From contig CP070627.1 of NCBI GenBank assembly GCA_020355945.1, positions 5,993,406 through 6,010,507 of the forward strand: a stretch of 17,102 nt of DNA, read 5' to 3'. The DNA comes from Candidatus Aminicenantota bacterium. Its GTDB lineage: Bacteria; Acidobacteriota; Aminicenantia; UBA2199. Under the pieces are notes generated by a model. That model did not search any database. It was not told the DNA's origin and saw only the letters and a list, made by a program, of their open reading frames with translations. A program made the position numbers and the translations under genes. Position 1 is the stretch's first letter. Each line of letters begins with the position of its first letter. Below, piece by piece: positions 7,425 through 14,241 of this stretch.

Positions 7425-7618
7425 TGAGAACCTCCGAATTAAACGATATTGATTAGACCGTCTCTCCGGAACCCAATGGATACCTATTCGGAGATTCAGA
7501 CGATTGGAGGCTATCTAATGAGTTAAAATGACTGTAGAATGATTGTTGGAATAACCGGGCTAAACAATCATTTTTAAACATCTTACATCCTGTCATTTTA
7601 AAACCTCCAAATTTAGTT
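7425..7618 (-). ncRNA. Candidate structured leader RNA of the tRNA operon
   Basis: The expected transcript carries nested complementary arms: 7604-7610 with 7504-7510 (7 bp), 7592-7601 with 7523-7532 (10 bp), and 7563-7572 with 7538-7547 (10 bp). Together they form one long imperfect hairpin that buries a GGAGG and its ATG. After it, 7463-7468 pairs with 7489-7494, flanked by CGTC/GACG, but 7486-7495 can instead pair with 7430-7439 (10 bp, one G-U), which covers a second GGAGG. These two pairings exclude each other. I recognise no known RNA family here. Alternatives are a small MITE-like palindrome or a coding leader. Confidence 0.45.
7453..7596 (-). CDS. Possible 47-aa leader peptide before the tRNA operon
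   Basis: A short ORF (MTGCKMFKNDCLARLFQQ..., ending GSGETV) has GGAGG exactly 7 nt before its ATG and lies just downstream of the strong promoter at 7625-7652. It has no signal peptide, membrane helix or known domain. Its ribosome site and start codon fall within predicted stems of the leader RNA, so it may be a regulated peptide, or the good ribosome site may be a by-product of the palindrome. I do not recognise the protein and cannot confirm that it is translated. Confidence 0.3.
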   Translation of the reverse strand: MTGCKMFKNDCLARLFQQSFYSHFNSLDSLQSSESPNRYPLGSGETV

Positions 7619-7624
7619 GGTTTC

Positions 7625-7652
7625 ATTGTATCATAAGATTTCTTTTTGTCAA
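7625..7652 (-). promoter_or_regulatory. Strong promoter of the tRNA operon
   Basis: On the minus strand, TTGACA (7647-7652), a 16-bp spacer and TACAAT (7625-7630) preceded by TGA (extended -10). It is about 250 bp upstream of tRNA-Gln and drives the leader and the Gln-Pro-Tyr genes. Stable-RNA operons commonly use near-consensus promoters like this. Confidence 0.75.
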
Positions 7653-7659
7653 CCCCAAT

Positions 7660-7745
7660 AAAAAGTTTTTGCGGAGAGTGGCGGGTTCAGATGCGTCACG
7701 GGGCAGTTTTTTCAAAAAGCGCCCCCCTGGTCGCCGAAGGCAAAA
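7660..7745 (+). repeat. Dispersed hairpin repeat, copy 2 (degenerate)
   Basis: It shares AAAAGTTTTTG, the GTTTTTTCAAAAAG core and the CTGG-CGCC-AGGCAAAA end with copy 3, but the hairpin arms have decayed and the left half carries different bases. It lies 27 bp upstream of the DUF1028 gene, in the same orientation. Confidence 0.7.
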
Positions 7746-7772
7746 TCTGGTATCATTATAACGGAGGAAAAA

Positions 7773-8777
7773 ATGATTAAAACTAACATCCTTTTTTTTA
7801 TAATCTCAATAACCTTTGTTTTCTTTACACTTTGCGTCTCACTTTCATGGGGTGCTGAATCGATTCGGCCGGTAAGCACTTATTCTATCGTGGCCTATGA
7901 CGAAGCCAGCGGCCAGATGGGAGTCGCAGTACAGTCCCACTGGTTTTCCGTAGGGCCGATTGTTCCCTGGGCAGAATCAGGTGTTGGGGTAGTGGCTACC
8001 CAATCCTTTGTGGAAGTCTCTTACGGCCCGTTGGGTTTCGAATTGATGCGCTCAGGAAAAACCGCACAAGAAGCACTGTCCGCTCTTCTTTCCATCGATG
8101 CCAATAAACATGTCAGACAGGTGGCCATGATCGATGCCCGGGGTAGGACAGCCGTGCATACCGGTAAAAAATGCATCGCCGAAGCCGGACACCATAAAGG
8201 AAAAAACTATTCATGCCAGGCCAATATGATGGAAAAAAACACCGTATGGAAAGCCATGGCAAACGCCTATGAAACCACCCCCGGCCCTTTGGTGGACCGC
8301 TTGATGGCAGCTTTACAAGCAGCGGAAAAAGAAGGCGGCGATATCCGCGGCAGACAATCAGCCGCTGTCATAGTGGTCAATATCAAATCCTCGGGCGTCC
8401 CCTGGAAAGACCATATCTTTGACCTGCGCGTCGAAGACCATCCCCAACCCTTGAAAGAATTAAAACGACTGATCACAGTTGCTAAAGCCTATATCCATAT
8501 GAACAAAGGTGATGAATACCTGACGGAAAACAACGTCAAGGCTGCACTCAAAGAGTATACCACTGCCATGAACATCTACCCGGGAAACCCGGAAATGATG
8601 TTTTGGCCGGCAGTAACCATGGCAGCCACCGGGAAAGTGGAAGAAAGCCTCCCGTTATTCAAAAAGGTCTTTTCCCTGGATAAACGCTGGGCAGAGTTGT
8701 TGAAACGTCTACCTGGAGCAGACCAATTCCCAAAAGATGAAAAACTGATGAAAAAAATCCTTTCCCAACTGGATTAA
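7773..8777 (+). CDS. Exported DUF1028 (Ntn-hydrolase-like) protein with TPR-like C-terminus
   Basis: A 334-aa protein. Residues 1-28 are a signal peptide (hydrophobic ILFFIISITFVFF core, cleavage near SWG/A). Residues about 33-230 are a full DUF1028 domain: TYSIVAYD start, GVAVQSHWFSVGPIVPWAE, GVGVVATQSF, a YGPLG segment, VRQVAMID, the GGDIRGRQSAA motif and a DLRVEDHP end. The family is predicted to share the Ntn-hydrolase fold; its substrate is not established, and some members carry peptidoglycan-binding domains. Residues about 232-315 are helical and resemble one or two TPR units (AYIHMNKGDEYL..., PGNPEMMFWPAVTM). GGAGG stands 5 nt before the ATG. It is a single gene between hairpin repeat copies 2 and 3, convergent with the GH25 gene. 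A possible -10 overlaps TATCATTATAA at 7751-7761, without a clear -35. Confidence 0.85.
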   Translation: MIKTNILFFIISITFVFFTLCVSLSWGAESIRPVSTYSIVAYDEASGQMGVAVQSHWFSVGPIVPWAESGVGVVATQSFVEVSYGPLGFELMRSGKTAQEALSALLSIDANKHVRQVAMIDARGRTAVHTGKKCIAEAGHHKGKNYSCQANMMEKNTVWKAMANAYETTPGPLVDRLMAALQAAEKEGGDIRGRQSAAVIVVNIKSSGVPWKDHIFDLRVEDHPQPLKELKRLITVAKAYIHMNKGDEYLTENNVKAALKEYTTAMNIYPGNPEMMFWPAVTMAATGKVEESLPLFKKVFSLDKRWAELLKRLPGADQFPKDEKLMKKILSQLD

Positions 8778-8781
8778 TTTT

Positions 8782-8846
8782 TTTTGCCTCCGGCGGCCAG
8801 GGGCTCTTTTTGAAAAAACCGCCCCTGGACCCCACAAAAACTTTTG
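8782..8846 (-). repeat. Dispersed GC-rich hairpin repeat, copy 3 (complete)
   Basis: The best-preserved copy. On the minus strand CCAGGGGC and GCCCCTGG (8821-8828 and 8797-8804) enclose a T-run/A-run loop that can extend the stem, followed by CCGCCGGAGGCAAAA. It fills the gap between two convergent genes and could stop transcription or stabilise 3' ends. No T-tract follows the GC stem in the minus direction. Confidence 0.85.
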
Positions 8847-8851
8847 ATTAT

Positions 8852-10093
8852 TTATTTCTTTATAAAGAAAAAAGCATAAATGTGTTGATCAGGTTTGGTT
8901 ACCTTGATCATGAAATATTCGTTACCTAACAGCCTTTTTCTTACTCTATACTTGAACGTACCGAATTTTCCCTTTCGAGGGATTACCAAAGCCACTTCTT
9001 CTAAAAGCAGTTGGTTCTCCTGGTCATAAACATGGAAATAGGGAATTTCTCCCTCTTCTTTTGTGATCAATTTAACCTGGTAGACCCCTTTTTTGTAATC
9101 TTTTTGTTGATGAATGAAATCCCTGGGGAAATTGATATTGCCTAAGTTGATCTCATCACTAAAGCTGGTGGTTTCCACAGTGGGAGTTTCAGGCTCTGTT
9201 TTTAAAACAGGCGGCACTTTTTCCTCTATACCAATAGGTGTTTCCGGTTCTACTTTAGCGGGTGTCTCTTTTTCCTCTATAACATCAGGGGGTTCTTCAT
9301 CTTCTTCTAAAGCCTGATCCATTTCTTCTTCTTTCCGGGAATTTTTAACAAAATCGAGTAGTTCCCGGGCAGACCCATTGAATTTATCCAGGTTCACCTG
9401 GACACTAATTCCTTTTACTGTTACGTTGGCGGAGTATTGCCAGAAGGTCCAGGTTTTTCCCTCCCACGCGCCCCACATTTTAGGAGCCGCAGAAACCGTG
9501 TCATACTCTGCCGCCACCAGGGCATAGCGGCTGAATCTTCTATCTGTCAGGTAATCCCTGGCAAAATCAGGACTGGCAAAAATGATTGGTTTCGCTCCCA
9601 GTTCTTTTTCTACCTCTTCCAACCAGATAAACACCCTGGTGATAAAGTTTTCGTAGGCCACTTCATCCACTTCGTCAAATTTACCGGATTCCAGGTCCAG
9701 CCACGGCGGAAGATCGTTTTCTTTCAGTTTTTTTACGGTCTTAATGAATAACTTTACCTGGGCTTTGGCATCTCGCTTTGCATTAAAAGAATGATAGGGC
9801 CCCCGTAAAATACCTGCCCGTTTGGCACCTGGCCAATTTTTTTTAAAATAAGGGTCCACATGATCAGTGCCCCCAGTAGCCCTGACAAAAACAAAAGAGA
9901 TTTTCGGTTCATTTTGTTTGACCTGGTCCCAATCGATTTTCCCCTGGAATTGCGAGACATCTATCCCGAACAATTGGGCATCCTCTTGAGGTGAAGTAAG
10001 CGAAAAAGGCAATGTGTCTTGCTGCCCGGTAATAGAAAGCGAAAGCGGACAAACAATTAAAATAAATGCCAATAACTTTAATTTTTCCAACAT
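8852..10093 (-). CDS. Exported GH25 muramidase (lysozyme) with acidic linker and extra C-terminal domain
   Basis: A 413-aa protein predicted to hydrolyse the MurNAc-GlcNAc bond of peptidoglycan. Residues 1-25 are a signal peptide. The GH25 domain spans about 42-255: FGIDVSQFQG with Asp45, IDWDQV, VFVRATGG, PPWLDLE with the D-x-E pair Asp133/Glu135 typical of the active site, and W-FWQYS then VNLDKFNG at the end. Residues about 255-320 are an acidic Glu/Pro/Thr linker, and the last 90 or so form a beta-rich, lysine-rich domain I do not recognise. GGAGG is 7 nt before the chosen ATG; an ATG 24 bases upstream is in frame, but the ribosome site lies between the two. It follows the multi-domain secreted protein by 106 bp on the same strand and may share its transcript. 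Confidence 0.88.
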   Translation of the reverse strand: MLEKLKLLAFILIVCPLSLSITGQQDTLPFSLTSPQEDAQLFGIDVSQFQGKIDWDQVKQNEPKISFVFVRATGGTDHVDPYFKKNWPGAKRAGILRGPYHSFNAKRDAKAQVKLFIKTVKKLKENDLPPWLDLESGKFDEVDEVAYENFITRVFIWLEEVEKELGAKPIIFASPDFARDYLTDRRFSRYALVAAEYDTVSAAPKMWGAWEGKTWTFWQYSANVTVKGISVQVNLDKFNGSARELLDFVKNSRKEEEMDQALEEDEEPPDVIEEKETPAKVEPETPIGIEEKVPPVLKTEPETPTVETTSFSDEINLGNINFPRDFIHQQKDYKKGVYQVKLITKEEGEIPYFHVYDQENQLLLEEVALVIPRKGKFGTFKYRVRKRLLGNEYFMIKVTKPDQHIYAFFFIKK

Positions 10094-10158
10094 CCGTTCA
10101 CCTCCATAATTTAACATTCCTATATTTTAATGCAATTGGCCAAAAAAAGAAAGAGAAA

Positions 10159-10184
10159 GGTAAAAAATTATTAAATTTTAAACC
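10159..10184. repeat. AT-rich imperfect palindrome after the secreted multi-domain gene
   Basis: GGTAAAAAATT and AATTTTAAACC flank ATTA, just past the stop codon of the upstream minus-strand gene. It could form an A/U-rich hairpin closed by G-C pairs. It is a weak terminator candidate only. Confidence 0.3.
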
Positions 10185-10199
10185 TGCCTCCTGCATCTG

Positions 10200-12881
10200 T
10201 CACACACCGTCCCAGCTCTCAGGTAGAATCTTTATGGTAATGTTCTTCCCGGTTAGCCTTCCACTTTTCTCTCCGGAGATGAAAATAAATTGATATTCCC
10301 CAATGAACCCGGGACCCGGCTGCCAGTAAAACACACCCCTTTCCCGGTCCAGGGTAGAACCGATAGGTAATTGTCTTAATTGGCGGTTTACTAGCTGGTA
10401 ACCTGTCCACTGCCGCAAGGGGGCAAGATGAATTTCTAAACGTTCTAATTCTTTGATTTCTATGGTAATGTTTTGGTCTTCGTTGGGATAATCATCCTGC
10501 AAATTTTCAGGCATACAAGGGGGCAAGCCCCCTTGTCCCCTTTTACTGGTCTTGTTACTGCTGACAGTATTCCGGATCGTAAAATATCGGCTGCCGATGC
10601 CGTCGGTATTTCCGGCATCATCCGCGGCGGTCCATTGGATGGTATGCACGCCATTCTCATATTGGGTGGTATCCAGGCTAAAATACCCCCCCGCACCATT
10701 ACTATTGGTACAACCGGGAAATAAATCGGCAATATCTCCCCGGTAAATATTATAAACCGGGTGCCCCACATTAACGCCGTCTATATATACGTTTATTGTA
10801 GACCCATCCGTAGGTATTGAGTTGGGCTGCGGGGTCAATACCCAGCCCCAATTGATGAAGTCGCTGCCCGAAGCTTCGCCACCTTGCGTTGGTGTGTCAA
10901 TGGCTCCAAAAGGTTTAACTGCATTGGCATTATCACAGGTGATGGTTTTCGTTCCCAGGGTCACTTCATTCCCGGAAATGTCTGCGGCTGCGGCATACAA
11001 TGTAAATGTTCCATTACCATTGCCGGGTAAAAAATTAGTCAACATCATATATCCCCATCCCGCCCTATAATTATAAGGATAATCGGGATAGGCGGTTTCC
11101 ACATCAGGTCTGGCACCCTCTACAAATACGGCATCACCAATATAAACCAAATCTCCACCTATCTGGCGGTATATTTTTACACTTTCCACTTCTATATCGT
11201 CCAGGGCCCAGCCGCTTACCGGTATGCTGCTCCTTACCGTGGAACCGTGGATTGGGGTATCAAAGCTGCCAAAGGGTGGTTGTTCCCCTGGAGAATTCTT
11301 TACCGTCAAATGTACGGTTACAGCTTGAGGTGAATTAACAGCATTGGCATCAATAACGTTAATGGTGCCGGTATAAGTTCCCGCAGCCAGACCGGCAGGA
11401 TTGATGGAAACAGTGACAACGCCGGAATCAGTCCCGGAAGAAGGATTAGCAGCAAGCCAATCGGCATTATCGGTAATCCTCCAGTTCAATATCCCGGTGC
11501 CGCTGTTACTGACCCAAAAGGTTTGAGAACCCGTTGAGGCGCCGGATATGACAGCGCCGGCATTTAATTGTGTTCGATTAAGAAATATCTCCGGTGCCGT
11601 AGATTCGGAAACTATGGAAAAAACAGAATCACTGGTATCTTTAGGCGCTCCATCGGTTTCACTGATCCGGACCTTGCAGTTGGTGGAAGGAGTATTCGGA
11701 ACACTCCAGGAATAGGAACCGTCATTGGCTGAAGAAGACACCACTGTTGTCCAACTGGTGCCATTATTGATGGAATACTTAATCCTTACATTGCCAACGT
11801 TTCCGGATGTCGTCCAGGTAATGGTTTGCGTTGAACCAACTGCCCAACTCTCCCCGCCATTAGGTGAAATCACAGTGATTGTTTTTGACGATCCGTTTTG
11901 CCGGGCCTCCCCGGAATCAGGATTAATCATCAATGACGATGCATCCACCGCCTCAAAATCAGAACCGTTGACATTGTGTAATTGATGCAGGTCATCGTTA
12001 TTCCAGCGCTCATCCGGTACGCCGGAAATAAACCACGAAGAACCATTGTCTGCTAAGATCATTCCATACTTTTTCAGGGCTTTTAAAATCACCTGGTTCG
12101 TTGCTGAGAAGCCGGAGATATCAAAACCGGCCTTCAAACGAAAACGCTGGCCCATGGGGGGATATTGACTGCCGGTTAAGCTGGAAGCATAATGCCGGGC
12201 TGGCCAGATATATTTTCTACGGGTTTGGGGGGCGGTAAAACGGATGGCATGGTTAATTTCACCGGCAGCCACCTCTTCATACCTGACTAACCCCGGTAAA
12301 ATCGGCAAACCGGCGGCATCTGCCGAAGTCCATCCGGCTGGCCGCAGGGCATTGGATTTCAAATCATAAATAGCGCCTGAGCCGGCTTCCCAACTGCCAT
12401 CTTGCTGGGGCCAGGCATCGTATAATTCATAAAGGATACAGTTGTCCCGGTCCACAACCAATACATGCCGGTCACCGTCACTGCTGCTTCCCCCTTCAAT
12501 GGGCGCATCCGGGGGGATCGGGTAAGGGCCCGGGTCACTTTCATCATCATAATAAAACGTAACATTAACTTTTTCCTGGGTCCCCGGGACCGTGGTATAA
12601 GGAATACCAATGGGACCGCCGTCCCATAATCCCGAACCAAAATCCGCATGAACCGTGGCATTGGCCCCGATGGTATTGATATATTGCTGGGAATTGGCAT
12701 CCACCGGTAAGGTGTCGATGGGTGTATTCCAGATATTATTAGCGGGAAATAGTTGACAACCATTAATGCTTCCTTGCTTCTTGCTGATGTCCTTTATAGC
12801 TGTGGGCCCGGCTTGCCAGAAGCCAATGGATGATAAACAAAATATCCACAGCAACATGATTAACCGTTTATATTTAACCAT
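10200..12881 (-). CDS. Large secreted multi-domain protein (N-terminal uncharacterised domain, Kre9-like, BACON-like, Ig-like repeats)
   Basis: An 893-aa exported protein. Residues 1-25 are a signal peptide. Residues about 40-315 form a globular domain with conserved-looking GDRHVLVVDRDNCILYELYD, AGSGAIYDL, RPAGWTSADAAGLPI, RYEEV and PPMGQRFRLKA blocks; I know such blocks from secreted bacterial proteins but cannot name an activity. Next come a Kre9/Knh1-type Ser-Thr-rich domain (about 334-425, beginning TVISPNGGESWAVGSTQTITW), a BACON-like domain (about 430-527, ADWLAANPSSGTDSG), two related Ig-like domains each opening PFG-x-(F/I)-DTP (about 536-650 and 656-772), and a cadherin/He_PIG-like end (about 835-887, LPIGSTLDRERGVFYWQPG). 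The start is fixed by GGAG 7 nt upstream and by the promoter at 12922-12950, which rules out the longer frame. Binding or degrading an extracellular polymer is inference. Confidence 0.8.
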   Translation of the reverse strand: MVKYKRLIMLLWIFCLSSIGFWQAGPTAIKDISKKQGSINGCQLFPANNIWNTPIDTLPVDANSQQYINTIGANATVHADFGSGLWDGGPIGIPYTTVPGTQEKVNVTFYYDDESDPGPYPIPPDAPIEGGSSSDGDRHVLVVDRDNCILYELYDAWPQQDGSWEAGSGAIYDLKSNALRPAGWTSADAAGLPILPGLVRYEEVAAGEINHAIRFTAPQTRRKYIWPARHYASSLTGSQYPPMGQRFRLKAGFDISGFSATNQVILKALKKYGMILADNGSSWFISGVPDERWNNDDLHQLHNVNGSDFEAVDASSLMINPDSGEARQNGSSKTITVISPNGGESWAVGSTQTITWTTSGNVGNVRIKYSINNGTSWTTVVSSSANDGSYSWSVPNTPSTNCKVRISETDGAPKDTSDSVFSIVSESTAPEIFLNRTQLNAGAVISGASTGSQTFWVSNSGTGILNWRITDNADWLAANPSSGTDSGVVTVSINPAGLAAGTYTGTINVIDANAVNSPQAVTVHLTVKNSPGEQPPFGSFDTPIHGSTVRSSIPVSGWALDDIEVESVKIYRQIGGDLVYIGDAVFVEGARPDVETAYPDYPYNYRAGWGYMMLTNFLPGNGNGTFTLYAAAADISGNEVTLGTKTITCDNANAVKPFGAIDTPTQGGEASGSDFINWGWVLTPQPNSIPTDGSTINVYIDGVNVGHPVYNIYRGDIADLFPGCTNSNGAGGYFSLDTTQYENGVHTIQWTAADDAGNTDGIGSRYFTIRNTVSSNKTSKRGQGGLPPCMPENLQDDYPNEDQNITIEIKELERLEIHLAPLRQWTGYQLVNRQLRQLPIGSTLDRERGVFYWQPGPGFIGEYQFIFISGEKSGRLTGKNITIKILPESWDGV

Positions 12882-12921
12882 TTTAATCTCCGGTTGTTTA
12901 ATATTTAATACTTCACTGCTT

Positions 12922-12950
12922 TTTATAATCATTTTTATCCTATTTGTCAA
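12922..12950 (-). promoter_or_regulatory. Sigma-70-type promoter of the secreted multi-domain gene
   Basis: On the minus strand, TTGACA (12945-12950), a 17-bp spacer and TATAAA (12922-12927). The predicted start near 12915 gives a leader of about 35 nt before the ATG at 12881. Confidence 0.75.
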
Positions 12951-13264
12951 CGTAAAACGGAAGAAAAATAGTAAGCAATTTATATTCCAACACCAGGATT
13001 ATTCATGATTCTTTTAAAAAAAGAGTAAGATTTTTGCAGTATGTTTTCCTTTCTACCGGGAAACACCATGCAAACATTTTCCTGGCAAGCGTTTCAGGCG
13101 TACAGTCGCTGCGATAGTATGAATGTGATAAAAAAAAGTGCCCCCCAGGAGTAAAAGTGAAAAGGTTTACAAAGTGTAAAGTTGTTCGTTTTAAAAGAGT
13201 TTTTCTCTTTTTCTTGCCTGGCACTTTTTTACTTTTTAGAAGCGCTGTTGCAAGTCTATTATGC
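12951..13264. other. Divergent intergenic spacer without a credible gene
   Basis: Between the two outward-facing promoters I see no ORF with a ribosome site and family likeness; a long minus-strand frame here overlaps the nitroreductase antisense and has no domain. The only clear structure is the inverted repeat at 13131-13235. The rest is AT-rich sequence with short A and T runs. Confidence 0.6.
13131..13235. repeat. Long imperfect inverted repeat (MITE-like or structured RNA)
   Basis: AAAAAAGTGCC (13132-13142) is exactly complementary to GGCACTTTTTT (13220-13230). The arms continue imperfectly inward (AGGAGTAAAAGTGAAAAGG against the complement of CTTTTTCTTGCCT) for about 35 bases. A small hairpin, AAAAGAG-TTTTT-CTCTTTT, sits inside near 13193-13212. 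No transposase or clear target duplication is seen. Confidence 0.5.
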
Positions 13265-13293
13265 TTGCATAGGAGAAACACCTTTGCTATAAT
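13265..13293 (+). promoter_or_regulatory. Sigma-70-type promoter of the ferredoxin-nitroreductase gene
   Basis: TTGCAT (13265-13270), a 17-bp spacer and a perfect TATAAT (13288-13293) preceded by TGC (extended -10). The leader would be about 48 nt. Confidence 0.72.
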
Positions 13294-13348
13294 TTCAACT
13301 TGAAAAGGTACGATTGGTAACATTTTAAATCGGCATAAGGAGAAAACC

Positions 13349-14200
13349 ATGGTATACTTTGAAATCGATGCTAATAAATGTATAAAATGCTCGACATGTA
13401 TCGAGGTTTGCCCGTCGATTGTTTTAACATTAGGCGATAACTCTTCGCAAGTCTCACGGCCGGAATATTGTATCTCTTGCGGGCACTGTGCGGCTGTGTG
13501 TCCCCAGGATGCTGTTATCCCCATTGAAAACAAGGGAAATCGGGCATTTTCTATTCAACCGATTCCTCGGGATTTACCAGGAGATCAAGCCCTATTCCAA
13601 AAAAAGCGGTCCATCAGGAAATACAAACCCGATACCCTCGATCAACACACGATAAAAGAGCTAATTCAATACGCGGAAAAAGCACCCAGCGCCCACAATT
13701 TCAGGAATCGAGAATACCTGGTGGTTCTTGATAAAGAAAAGATAGATGAAATGGAAAAATTGGTTGCCAAAACCTACAAATCTCTTATTCGCCGCCTGAA
13801 TCCCTTGATGATTAAGATCATATCCCTGTTCTCAAAAGCCCTGGCACATGAACTAAAGGAAATGGTCCCTGGCTTCAAACTCCTGGTAAAAAAGGTATCG
13901 GAAGGGGAATCGCCAATATTTCGCCATGCCCCTTGTGTGATTTTCATTATTGCCCCTAAAGGGGGAAGTAATTCCAAAGATGATTGCACGGCAGCGCAGC
14001 ATTATATGATGCTGTACGGGCAAACAAGAGGAATCGGCAGTTGTATTATCGGGTACGCTCAATATGCCCATAAACCACTGGAGCGATATCTTGGCATACC
14101 CGGAAACAAGCAGATATTTGCTATATCGGTTTATGGATATCCAACCTATCAATATAAAAAGACAGTCCTGCGAAACGAACCTCCTATTATTTGGAAATGA
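13349..14200 (+). CDS. Ferredoxin-nitroreductase fusion (2x 4Fe-4S plus FMN nitroreductase domain)
   Basis: A 283-aa cytoplasmic oxidoreductase. Residues 1-60 are a bacterial-type 2[4Fe-4S] ferredoxin: Cys11/14/17/21 and Cys41/44/47/51. Residues about 84-283 are a nitroreductase-fold flavin domain with the family start RSIRKYKPD (87-95), APSAHNFRNREYLVV, the mid-domain AAQHYMMLYGQTRGIGSC helix and a short C-terminal YGYP-type strand. Such fusions are common in strict anaerobes, where ferredoxin-fed clusters should reduce FMN; the physiological substrate is usually unknown. AAGGAG is 6 nt before the ATG. It is a single gene, convergent with the M28 peptidase gene, which ends 41 bp away. Confidence 0.9.
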   Translation: MVYFEIDANKCIKCSTCIEVCPSIVLTLGDNSSQVSRPEYCISCGHCAAVCPQDAVIPIENKGNRAFSIQPIPRDLPGDQALFQKKRSIRKYKPDTLDQHTIKELIQYAEKAPSAHNFRNREYLVVLDKEKIDEMEKLVAKTYKSLIRRLNPLMIKIISLFSKALAHELKEMVPGFKLLVKKVSEGESPIFRHAPCVIFIIAPKGGSNSKDDCTAAQHYMMLYGQTRGIGSCIIGYAQYAHKPLERYLGIPGNKQIFAISVYGYPTYQYKKTVLRNEPPIIWK

Positions 14201-14241
14201 TGGAATCACAAAACAAAAACCAGGTGGTTTATTCATTCCTA

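Noticed and set aside
12359..12763. Several 60-135-codon frames overlapping the large secreted protein
   Set aside because: They are shadows in other frames, without ribosome sites or domain likeness; the 893-aa frame explains the region fully.
13003..13533. A 176-codon minus-strand frame in the divergent spacer
   Set aside because: It starts antisense inside the nitroreductase gene, has no ribosome site, contains the inverted repeat and T/A runs, and shows no domain.
14201..14241. Terminator between the nitroreductase and M28 genes (ACCAGGTGGT followed by T-rich sequence)
   Set aside because: The stem would have a two-base loop and only four pairs, too weak to claim.
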